Source: Hylemonella sp.
GTDB taxonomy: Bacteria > Pseudomonadota > Gammaproteobacteria > Burkholderiales > Burkholderiaceae_C
NCBI GenBank assembly: GCA_030680575.1
Contig: JAUXVI010000013.1
Location: 1 to 64,000, forward strand
DNA length: 64,000 nt
Direction of reading: 5' to 3'
Shown: positions 1 to 6,582 of the stretch, one piece after another
How the letters are laid out: every line of letters starts with the position of its first letter
Numbering within the stretch: the first letter of the stretch is position 1
Position numbers and translations under genes: made by a program
The notes under the pieces: model-generated
What the model was told of the DNA's origin: nothing
Database searches by the model: none
The model's input: only the letters and a program-made list of their open reading frames with translations

Positions 1-1
1 C

Positions 2-163
2 ACCAAGAACCGGGGCTCCTTCCCCAGTGATGACGCACTGCTGAAATTGTTCTATCTGGCCCTGGCCAACATCAGCAAAAAGTGGACGATGCCGCTGCGC
101 GACTGGAAGGCTGCATTGACCCGGTTTACCATCCAGTTCGAGGAGAGAATGCCCAAGAATTAA
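2..163 (+). CDS. IS256-family (mutator-type) transposase, C-terminal fragment (cut by window edge)
   Basis: The open frame entering from the left edge encodes 53 residues ending MPKN. It includes the block LFYLALANISKKW followed by W-K-A-A-L-x-x-F-x-I-x-F, typical of the C-terminus of IS256-family DDE transposases, which catalyse cut-and-paste/circular transposition. Only the tail is present; the DDE catalytic core lies outside the window. A terminal inverted-repeat-like sequence follows 10 bases after the stop, so this is the right end of an insertion sequence whose body extends leftwards. Confidence 0.8.
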   Translation, partial: TKNRGSFPSDDALLKLFYLALANISKKWTMPLRDWKAALTRFTIQFEERMPKN

Positions 164-173
164 CGCTCGCCCC

Positions 174-199
174 GTTTACACAAAATTCGGGACACCCTC
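174..199 (+). repeat. Right terminal inverted repeat of the IS256-family element
   Basis: A 26-base sequence beginning GTTTACACAAAATTCGGGAC lies just after the transposase stop. Read from the outside it gives GAGGGTGTCCCGAATTTTG, which I recognise as the usual style of IS256-family ends. The outer boundary is inferred to be 199/200. The left partner is outside the window, so boundary and target duplication cannot be checked. The neighbouring HNH gene reads into this repeat and takes its stop codon from it. Confidence 0.7.
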
Positions 200-634
200 G
201 TTAATTGTTTTTTGAATTTCTGGATAGTTATGCTGTGACACAGAGAACGCCTCTAGTGCTTGGCTAATTTTGGCTTGCTCACGCCGGATCCAGGCCTGAG
301 AGCGCGCCCACTCGAAAAAGATTTCTGGAATAGATGTGTTTGGGGCAAGGTCGTGGCATTCCCGGCACATCAAAAATAAGTTATCAACCGAATCGGAGCC
401 GCCCAGTGATCGCGGAATAATGTGGCAACGTTGAAGCGGAATTCTTTCCCAGCAAAGAAAGACTTCTTTCCAACTTGCATCAGGCCGCTGAATGTCATAT
501 TTAGCTTCGTAGTGAAAACCACAAGCCCAACAACTGGGTTCTCCCCAATCAATAAAGACTCCAATTTCAAGCAGACGCTCTTTCCAATACTCGAATATTT
601 CCCTCTTTGACGGGAGAGCGGTACTCGGATGCAT
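176..634 (-). CDS. HNH endonuclease family protein, 3' end replaced by IS end
   Basis: This is a 152-residue protein if started at the ATG at 634, which has an ideal AGGAGGT ribosome site just upstream; a TTG six codons earlier is less likely. It has a zinc-knuckle CxxC (CWAC) in the first third, then a full HNH core: CHIIPRSLGGSDSVDNL followed by CxxCH. Such domains bind a divalent metal and nick or cut DNA. The last seven residues (EGVPNFV) and the stop lie inside the IS256 terminal repeat, so the native C-terminus was lost. The core is intact and function may survive. The gene is more AT-rich than its neighbours, suggesting acquired DNA. The target is unknown. Confidence 0.75.
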   Translation of the reverse strand: MHPSTALPSKREIFEYWKERLLEIGVFIDWGEPSCWACGFHYEAKYDIQRPDASWKEVFLCWERIPLQRCHIIPRSLGGSDSVDNLFLMCRECHDLAPNTSIPEIFFEWARSQAWIRREQAKISQALEAFSVSQHNYPEIQKTINEGVPNFV

Positions 635-700
635 GCGACCTCCTGCTTTCAACCCGTATGAGCGTTTTTGAGTACGTCTGAGAGTTAGGACTCTGCATGT

Positions 701-720
701 TTGACGTTAAGTCACGTCAA
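701..720. promoter_or_regulatory. Inverted repeat, possible operator
   Basis: TTGACGT and ACGTCAA form perfect 7-base arms around a 6-base spacer. The site lies about 70 bases upstream of the HNH start, a typical place for a dimeric repressor site. No regulator is assigned. Confidence 0.35.
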
Positions 721-745
721 TCTACTGGAATTTTTCAAAATAACC

Positions 746-763
746 ATCCCCAAAATTGGGGAT
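746..763. promoter_or_regulatory. Inverted repeat, possible operator
   Basis: ATCCCCAA and TTGGGGAT form perfect 8-base arms separated by two A residues. It lies about 110 bases upstream of the HNH start. It is short enough to be either an operator or a small hairpin; no T-run follows, so a terminator is unlikely. Confidence 0.35.
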
Positions 764-943
764 ATGTCACAAAGTTGCGCTTCAGGACGCATAGAGAACA
801 ACTTCCCAATGGAACCCGTTCCTCTCGCTCATGGCCGCGGCTGACAACATCACCGCCACTTCCCCCATGAACAATGCGTCGGCATGCATGCGCAAAGCAC
901 GCGCTCAGAGACCTGATGAAAATTTTCGCAAGGAACAGGCGCC

Positions 944-2323
944 TCAGCTCCCCGCCACCTTCATCTTGCTCAACAGGATCGAGCCCACCGTCTTGGCGCC
1001 GTAGTTGTAGGCATCAGCCCCCACGGCCTGGATGCCTTTCAACATGTCCCTCATGTTGCCGGCAATGGTGATCTCGTGCACCGGGTAGGCAATGCGACCC
1101 TTTTCGACCCAGAAGCCGCTGGCACCGCGCGAGTAGTCGCCGGTGACGTAATTGACACCCTGGCCCATCAGTTCCGTGACGAACAGACCAGTGCCGAGTT
1201 TTTCCAGCATGGCGTCCAGGTTGTCGCCAGCCTGGGTCAGGCGCGAGGTCAGGGTGAGGTTGTGCGAGCCGCCAGCGTTGCCGGTGGTCTTCATGCCGAG
1301 CTTGCGGGCCGAATAGCTGCTCAGGAAATAGCCCTGCACCCGGCCGGCCTCGACCACGGAACGCGCCTTCACCCGCACGCCTTCTTCGTCGAACGGCGAG
1401 CTGCCCTTGCCGCGCAGCACGAACGGGTCTTCCAGAATGTCGATGTGCTTCGGCAGCACCGGCTTGCCCAGTGAGTCGAGCAGGAAGGAACTCTTGCGGT
1501 ACAGCGCACCGCCGCTCAGGGCCTGCACCAGCGCGCCCAGCAGGCCGGCGGCCAGCGGCGACTCGAACAGCACCGGCACTTCGCGCGTGCTGATCTTGCG
1601 CGCCTTCAGGCGGCTCAAGGCGCGCTCGGCAGCGTAGCGGCCGATGGCCTGCGGCGAGGCCAGGTCGTCCGGGTGGCGCTGCGAGCTGTACCAGTAGTCG
1701 CGCTGCATGTCGTCGCCCTTGCCCGCGATGGGCGAGACCGAGACCGAATGGCGCGAGCTGGCATAACCGCCACGAAAACCGTGCGTGTGGGCGCTGAAAA
1801 AATGCGACTGCTGCGCCGACACCGATGCGCCCTCACTGTTGGTGATGCGGCGGTCGGTCTGCAGTGCCGCCGCTTCGGTGGCGCGCGCCAACTCGGCCGC
1901 CTGGGCGCTATTGATGGTCCAGGGGTGAAACAGGTCCAGGTTCTTCCTGGCCGCAGAAGGCGACACGATGTCCTGCTCGTCCGGCAGGCCGGCCACCGGG
2001 TCTTCGGCGGTAAAACGCGCGATGTCGAAAGCCGCCTGCACGGTCTGCTCGATGGCGGCACGCGAAAAGTCCGACGTGCTGGCATTGCCGCGGCGGTTGC
2101 CCACGTAGACCGTGACGCCGAGCGACTTGTCGCGGTTGCGCTCCACGTTTTCCAGTTCGCCCTTGCGCACCGAGACACTCAGGCCGCAGCCCTCGGAGGC
2201 CTCGGCGCCGGCATCGGTGGCGCCCAATTTTTTGGCATGCGCCAAGGCGGTGTCCACCAGGTCTTCAAAGAAGGCACGGCTGTAGCTGAAGCCGCTTTCT
2301 GCGCGAGGGTCGGGTTTATTCAT
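944..2323 (-). CDS. pmbA: Metalloprotease PmbA/TldE
   Basis: The 459-residue protein matches PmbA (TldE), the non-metal-binding subunit of the TldD/TldE protease. That protease degrades unfolded peptides and matures modified peptides such as microcin B17 and the CcdA antitoxin. Supporting blocks are ASEGCGLSVSVRKGELENVE near residue 40, an RG-rich central part (KGDDMQRDYWYSSQRH), and the C-terminal GNAGGSHNL, GQGVNYVTGDYSRGASGFWVE and GNMRDM motifs of the family. Start is the ATG at 2323; an upstream TTG would add 23 unconserved residues. It is transcribed divergently from yjgA, the usual beta/gammaproteobacterial arrangement. TldD is not in the window. Confidence 0.95.
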   Translation of the reverse strand: MNKPDPRAESGFSYSRAFFEDLVDTALAHAKKLGATDAGAEASEGCGLSVSVRKGELENVERNRDKSLGVTVYVGNRRGNASTSDFSRAAIEQTVQAAFDIARFTAEDPVAGLPDEQDIVSPSAARKNLDLFHPWTINSAQAAELARATEAAALQTDRRITNSEGASVSAQQSHFFSAHTHGFRGGYASSRHSVSVSPIAGKGDDMQRDYWYSSQRHPDDLASPQAIGRYAAERALSRLKARKISTREVPVLFESPLAAGLLGALVQALSGGALYRKSSFLLDSLGKPVLPKHIDILEDPFVLRGKGSSPFDEEGVRVKARSVVEAGRVQGYFLSSYSARKLGMKTTGNAGGSHNLTLTSRLTQAGDNLDAMLEKLGTGLFVTELMGQGVNYVTGDYSRGASGFWVEKGRIAYPVHEITIAGNMRDMLKGIQAVGADAYNYGAKTVGSILLSKMKVAGS

Positions 2324-2336
2324 AGCGGGAGCTATG
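2321..2336. promoter_or_regulatory. Palindrome at the pmbA/yjgA divergent start
   Basis: CATAGC and GCTATG are perfect 6-base arms around GGGA. One arm contains the pmbA start codon, in the 62-base gap between two divergent genes. It could be an mRNA hairpin or an operator; no regulator is known to me. Confidence 0.25.
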
Positions 2337-2385
2337 ATACTTGGCCGTGCGCAACCCGACCGCGCCCCACCGGATTCCCCCAGAC

Positions 2386-3027
2386 ATGTCACGCAAACCC
2401 AAAAAAGGCTATTACGTCAAAGGCCAGTTCGTCGCCGAAGGCAGCGAACTCGACCTGGAACTCAAGCGCGAGCTCAGAGGCGATACCGACATCAGCCGGA
2501 CCGACCTCAAACGCGAAAGCACCGAGCTGCAAAAACTCGGCGAAGAACTGCTGACGCTGCGCGCCGACCTCCTGGCCAAACTGGATCTGTCGGACAAGAT
2601 GATGGACGCGCTGGCCGAGGCCAAGCGCATCACCAACTTCGAGGGCAAACGCCGGCAGATGCAGTTCGTCGGCAAGCTCATGCGCCTGCTGGAGCCGCAA
2701 GTGATTGAAGCCGCCCGTGCCGCGTTGGCCGAGCAGCACGCCCCCTCCGCCCGCGAGACCAAGCTGCTGCACAGCGCCGAATTGTGGCGTGATCGGCTGA
2801 TTGCCGACGACGATGCCGTGGCGCAGTGGATCAACAACTTCCCGCAGACCGATACCCAGCAGCTGCGCGCCCTGGTACGCCAGGCACGCAAGGACGCCAA
2901 GCCGGCCGACCAGGCCGCCGTGTCGCAAGGCTTGGCACCACGCCAGGGCCGTGCCTACCGCGAGGTGTTCCAGCTGGTGCGCGAGCAATTGGCAGCAGCG
3001 GAAGAATCAGGAGAGAACGATGAGTGA
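2386..3027 (+). CDS. yjgA: YjgA (DUF615) ribosome-associated protein
   Basis: A 213-residue, highly charged helical protein. The N-terminal SRKPKKGYYVKGQFV and the later W-I-N-N-F-P block with QLRALVRQARKD are the signatures of the YjgA/DUF615 family (DarP in E. coli), which associates with late 50S ribosome assembly intermediates. The start is the ATG at 2386; in-frame TTG/GTG codons upstream would add residues not seen in the family. It overlaps mogA by 8 bases, so the two are co-transcribed and probably translationally coupled. Confidence 0.92.
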   Translation: MSRKPKKGYYVKGQFVAEGSELDLELKRELRGDTDISRTDLKRESTELQKLGEELLTLRADLLAKLDLSDKMMDALAEAKRITNFEGKRRQMQFVGKLMRLLEPQVIEAARAALAEQHAPSARETKLLHSAELWRDRLIADDDAVAQWINNFPQTDTQQLRALVRQARKDAKPADQAAVSQGLAPRQGRAYREVFQLVREQLAAAEESGENDE

Positions 3028-3625
3028 CAACCAGGCCTGCGATGCACTGAAGATCGGCATCGTCTCCATCAGCGACCGCGCCTCCAGCGGCACCTACGAA
3101 GACAAGGGCCTGCCCGCCTTGAAGGACTGGCTGAGCCGCGCGCTGAAGAACCCGATCACCTTCGAGCCGCGCTTGATCCCAGATGAGCAAGCCACCATCA
3201 GCGCTACGCTGATCGAACTGGTCGATGCCGGCTGCGCCCTGGTGCTGACTACCGGTGGCACCGGCCCGGCGCTGCGCGATGTCACGCCCGAGGCCACGTT
3301 GGCCGTGGCGCACAAGGAAATGCCGGGGTTTGGCGAGCAGATGCGCCAGATCAGCCTGAAGTTCGTGCCAACCGCCATCCTGTCACGCCAGGTGGCGGTG
3401 ATCCGGCACAAAAGCCTGATCATCAACCTGCCGGGGCAGCCGAAGTCGATTGCCGAAACGCTGGAAGGCCTGAAGGATGCCAATGGCAAGTCGGTCATGG
3501 ACGGCATCTTCGCCGCCGTGCCCTACTGCGTGGACCTGATCGGCGGGCCCTACCTGGAAACCAACGACGCGGTGTGCAAGGCATTTCGTCCGAAGGCGGC
3601 CATTCGCCCGCCACGTACTGCCTGA
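3020..3625 (+). CDS. mogA: Molybdopterin adenylyltransferase
   Basis: A 201-residue MoaB/MogA-fold protein that adenylylates molybdopterin before molybdate insertion into molybdenum cofactor. Diagnostic blocks are IGIVSISDRASSGTYEDKG at the N-terminus, LTTGGTGPALRDVTPEAT in the middle, and the C-terminal LPGQPKSIAE loop. The length and the YEDKG block fit MogA better than MoaB. It starts with ATG inside the end of yjgA, preceded by GGAGAG. It is followed by a non-coding repeat element rather than another cofactor gene. Confidence 0.93.
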   Translation: MSDNQACDALKIGIVSISDRASSGTYEDKGLPALKDWLSRALKNPITFEPRLIPDEQATISATLIELVDAGCALVLTTGGTGPALRDVTPEATLAVAHKEMPGFGEQMRQISLKFVPTAILSRQVAVIRHKSLIINLPGQPKSIAETLEGLKDANGKSVMDGIFAAVPYCVDLIGGPYLETNDAVCKAFRPKAAIRPPRTA

Positions 3626-3641
3626 GTTTTTTCTTCCTGCT

Positions 3642-3912
3642 TTTGCTGGCGCCACGCTGGCTTGGTTGGCACGCTGGGCGGTTGGTATTCAGGGAAGTTC
3701 AATCCGGCCTCATCCAACCCGACCGATCAAGCTGGGTGAGCGGAGCAGCCCGGGCGCAGGGGCCATTCGCGGTTGCCCGCACGTTGGCGAGCCATAGGCC
3801 GTGTTGATGAAGAAACGCTCAACAACCAGACAACCCGGGCCGCGAGCGTGCCCCGGAGAACGGGACCTCCGCTCGCCCGGCGTGCCAACCAAGCCCGCGT
3901 GGCATCAGCCAA
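3642..3912. mobile_element. MITE-like element with long imperfect terminal inverted repeats
   Basis: Bases 3642-3680 and the reverse complement of 3874-3912 pair over 39 positions, of which I count about 34 matching; the inner 30 bases (3651-3680 against 3874-3903) match at 28. The ~190 bases between carry no believable gene. Size (~270 bp), long terminal repeats and lack of a transposase fit a miniature inverted-repeat transposable element or the two ends of a collapsed transposon. It fills the gap between the converging mogA and cysE genes. No clear target duplication was found. Confidence 0.6.
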
Positions 3913-3924
3913 TGGCAGGAACAG

Positions 3925-4698
3925 TTACTTCCCAACCAGTTGATTGAGCTTGGCCGCCTCGAAGTGCTCTTCGCGCGCCGCATCGCCGGGCACGCAGCCA
4001 GCCGAGGTCTGGCCCGAGGAGAGTTTCTCGATCGCCTGCCACAGCAGCGCGATCTGGTGCTCCTGCGACGAGGCGTTGTCGATCAAGCCCTTCATGGCCT
4101 GGCTCAGCGGGTCGTCGTCCTGCGTGATGCCGTAGGCGGTGAATTTCTTTTCCGGTGCCGTCACGTCAGCGCTTTCGCCTTCCTTGGACGGGATGATGCG
4201 CGCCGGGATGCCCACGGCGGTGGCGCCGGCCGGCACCGGCTTGATCCCCACCGCATTGCTGCCGATCTGGGCACCGTCGCCGACTTCAAAACCGCCCAGC
4301 ACCTTGGCGCCGGCACTCACCACCACGTCGCGCCCCAGCGTCGGGTGGCGCTTGGTGCCCTTGTAGAGCGAGGTGCCGCCCAGCGTGACGCCGTGGTAGA
4401 TCGTGCAGCCATCGCCCACCTCGGCGGTCTCGCCGATCACCACACCCATGCCGTGGTCGATGAAAACGCGCTGGCCGATCTTGGCCCCGGGATGGATCTC
4501 GATGCCGGTGAGCCAGCGGCTCAGGTGCGAAATGAAACGCCCCAGCCATTTCAGGCCGTGGGTCCAGCACCAGTGGCCCCAACGGTGGAACAGCAGCGCA
4601 TGCAGGCCGGGGTAGCAGGTCAGCACCTCCCAGCCGCTGCGGGCGGCCGGGTCGCGGTCGAGGATGCACTGGATGTCGGAGCGGAGGCGGGCAAACAT
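3925..4698 (-). CDS. cysE: Serine O-acetyltransferase
   Basis: The 257-residue protein transfers acetyl from acetyl-CoA to L-serine, the first step of cysteine synthesis. After an N-terminal helical part ([17 protein letters not shown]) comes a left-handed beta helix of hexapeptide repeats containing [24 protein letters not shown] and [11 protein letters not shown], with the catalytic His/Asp region of the family. A C-terminal tail of ~70 residues holds a CysK-interaction-like extension but does not end in the classic Ile. It is co-directional with trmJ upstream (9-base gap), so probably one transcript. Confidence 0.95.
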   Translation of the reverse strand: MFARLRSDIQCILDRDPAARSGWEVLTCYPGLHALLFHRWGHWCWTHGLKWLGRFISHLSRWLTGIEIHPGAKIGQRVFIDHGMGVVIGETAEVGDGCTIYHGVTLGGTSLYKGTKRHPTLGRDVVVSAGAKVLGGFEVGDGAQIGSNAVGIKPVPAGATAVGIPARIIPSKEGESADVTAPEKKFTAYGITQDDDPLSQAMKGLIDNASSQEHQIALLWQAIEKLSSGQTSAGCVPGDAAREEHFEAAKLNQLVGK

Positions 4699-4707
4699 GG
4701 CTGCAGT

Positions 4708-5508
4708 TTATCGCTTCGCCTTGTCGGCCGTCTCCAGCATGGCCTTGGCAACACCTCTGAGGATATGGATTTCCTCCTGCGTCAGTTCGGCGCGGTTGAA
4801 CAGGGCGTTCAGGCGCGGCATCAGCTTCTTGGGCGCGGCCGGGTCGAGGAAGCCGACGGCGGTGAGCGCCTGCTCCAGGTGCGTCAGCATACCGGCCACC
4901 TGCGGCACATCGGCCAGCACCGGTGGCGCGGTGGCGGCCTGCACGTCGTAACCCCCCAGGGCCACCCGCCAATCGTAGGCAATCACCTGCAGCGCCGCGC
5001 CCAGGTTGAGCGAGCCGAACTTGGGGTTGGTCGGGATGCTCAGGGCCACGTGGCAGCGGTAGACGTCCTCGTTGCGCATGCCGAAGCGTTCGGAACCGAA
5101 CAGAAAGGCCACGCCCTGCCCCGGCTCGGCATTCGAAGTATTTTCGGCCTCCAGCCCTTGTGGAATATGCGCCGACAGCTCCTTTTTTAATAGCAGATCA
5201 AAGTGCTCGCGCGGCGTGCGCGTGGGCGGGCCGAAGTCGCGTGGTGTCATGGCGGTGGCGCACAGGTGCGTCATGCCGTCCAGGGCTTCGTCCAGCGTCT
5301 CCACGATGCGCGCGTTTTCCAGCACGTCCAGGGCACCGCTGGCGCGCTGGATGGTCTCCTCGCGTCGCAACACATTGGCCCAGCGCGGCGCCACCAGCAC
5401 CAGGTCGTCGAAACCCATCACCTTCATGGCACGCGCCGCGGCGCCCACATTGCCGGCGTGGCTGGTCTGGATCAGGACAAAACGGGTGCGAAAAGTGGGT
5501 GTTGGCAT
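4708..5508 (-). CDS. trmJ: tRNA (cytidine/uridine-2'-O-)-methyltransferase TrmJ
   Basis: A 266-residue SPOUT-fold RNA methylase. It shows VLIQTSHAGNVGAAARAMK at the N-terminus, the S-adenosylmethionine knot region FLFGSERFGMRNED, and the closing LNLGAALQVIAYD. TrmJ methylates ribose at tRNA position 32. Start is the ATG at 5508, matching the usual short N-terminus. Residues ~105-124 (LLLKKELSAHIPQGLEAEN) are encoded by a copy of the window's dispersed 56-bp repeat and sit in a loop before the knot, where homologues are shorter in my recollection. The frame stays open, so the enzyme is probably functional. Confidence 0.93.
   Translation of the reverse strand: MPTPTFRTRFVLIQTSHAGNVGAAARAMKVMGFDDLVLVAPRWANVLRREETIQRASGALDVLENARIVETLDEALDGMTHLCATAMTPRDFGPPTRTPREHFDLLLKKELSAHIPQGLEAENTSNAEPGQGVAFLFGSERFGMRNEDVYRCHVALSIPTNPKFGSLNLGAALQVIAYDWRVALGGYDVQAATAPPVLADVPQVAGMLTHLEQALTAVGFLDPAAPKKLMPRLNALFNRAELTQEEIHILRGVAKAMLETADKAKR
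5139..5194 (-). repeat. Dispersed 56-bp repeat, copy 1 (inside trmJ)
   Basis: Read on the minus strand it carries GCT-N11-AGC-N5-GCGC, then CAAGGGCTGGAGGCC, matching the other copies without gaps. It is sense-oriented in trmJ and read through in frame. Confidence 0.75.
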
Positions 5509-5636
5509 CGAAATCTGGACGAACGGGTAAAATCGCCCTATTGTCGCCGCCCGCATCGCCGGACCGGCCTTTCCCGCTCTTCGTCAGTTGAAGGCAGTCC
5601 CCTCCAGGCCTGTCCCGCAAACCTCACACACAATTT

Positions 5637-6554
5637 ATGTCGACCAACCTGCACCCCATGCTTAACGTGGCCATCAAGGCCGCCCGCGCCGCCGGCGCCA
5701 TCATCAACCGCGCTGCCCTGGATGTCGAGGCGGTTCGCGTTTCGCAAAAGCAGGTGAACGACTTTGTGACCGAGGTGGACCATGCGAGCGAAGCCACCAT
5801 CATCGAAACCCTGCTCACCGCCTACCCGGGCCACGGCATCCTGGGCGAGGAAACCGGCAGCACGCATGGTGCCCAGGATTCGGAATTCGTCTGGATCATC
5901 GACCCGCTGGACGGCACCACCAACTTCATCCACGGCTTCCCGGTTTATTGCGTCAGCATCGCGCTGGCCGTCCGGGGCAAGGTCGAGCAGGCCGTCATCT
6001 ACGACCCGAGCCGCAACGACCTCTTCACCGCCACCAAGGGCCGCGGCGCCTACATGAACGACCGCCGCATCCGCGTCAGCAAGCGCACGCAGTTGAAGGA
6101 ATGCCTGATCTCCACCGGCTTCCCGTTCCGCAAGGGCGACAACTTCCCGGCCTACCTGGCCATGATGAGCGACGTGATGCAACGCACCGCCGGCCTGCGC
6201 CGCCCGGGCGCCGCCGCGCTCGACCTGGCTTATGTAGCAGCCGGTTTCACCGACGGCTTCTTCGAGACCGGCCTGCAGCCCTGGGACGTGGCTGCCGGCT
6301 CGCTGCTGGTGACCGAGGCCGGTGGTCTGGTCGGCAACTTCACCGGTGACTCCGACTTCCTCGATCAGAAGGAATGCCTGGCCGGCAACCCGCGCATCTA
6401 TGGTCAGCTGGTGCCGCTACTGAACAAGTACAGCAAGTTCGCCAGCGCTGGCGACAAGGCGGCAGCACGCCAGGCCGCATCCGACATCACCACCCTCACG
6501 GTTTCCTCGGCATCGGCCGACAACGACGAACGCGATCAGGGCGCGTTCGAATAA
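5637..6554 (+). CDS. suhB: Inositol monophosphatase family protein (SuhB-like)
   Basis: A 305-residue Mg-dependent phosphatase of the FIG superfamily. The metal-binding motifs are all present: LGEETG (~residue 74), [17 protein letters not shown] (~residues 85-100) and the C-terminal [18 protein letters not shown] (~residues 218-235). In proteobacteria SuhB also joins the NusA/ribosomal antitermination complex. The last ~45 residues (after IYGQLVPLL) are an extra Ala/Ser-rich tail compared with E. coli SuhB. It is divergent from trmJ, the usual trmJ/suhB neighbourhood. Confidence 0.93.
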   Translation: MSTNLHPMLNVAIKAARAAGAIINRAALDVEAVRVSQKQVNDFVTEVDHASEATIIETLLTAYPGHGILGEETGSTHGAQDSEFVWIIDPLDGTTNFIHGFPVYCVSIALAVRGKVEQAVIYDPSRNDLFTATKGRGAYMNDRRIRVSKRTQLKECLISTGFPFRKGDNFPAYLAMMSDVMQRTAGLRRPGAAALDLAYVAAGFTDGFFETGLQPWDVAAGSLLVTEAGGLVGNFTGDSDFLDQKECLAGNPRIYGQLVPLLNKYSKFASAGDKAAARQAASDITTLTVSSASADNDERDQGAFE

Positions 6555-6582
6555 ACAGGCGTGATGAACTCGCGCCGCCGGC

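Larger units (their letters stand above)
635..943. other. Gene-free region upstream of the HNH gene, with two inverted repeats
   Basis: About 310 bases without a convincing gene. It holds the ribosome site of the HNH gene, two perfect short inverted repeats (701-720 and 746-763), and an AT-rich stretch. The right part, near the 3' end of pmbA, shows no recognisable feature. Confidence 0.5.

Noticed and set aside
3710-3912. Two ~60-codon minus-strand frames inside the MITE-like element
   Set aside because: No recognisable domain, no ribosome site and no coding-like pattern; the region is better explained by the terminal inverted repeats.
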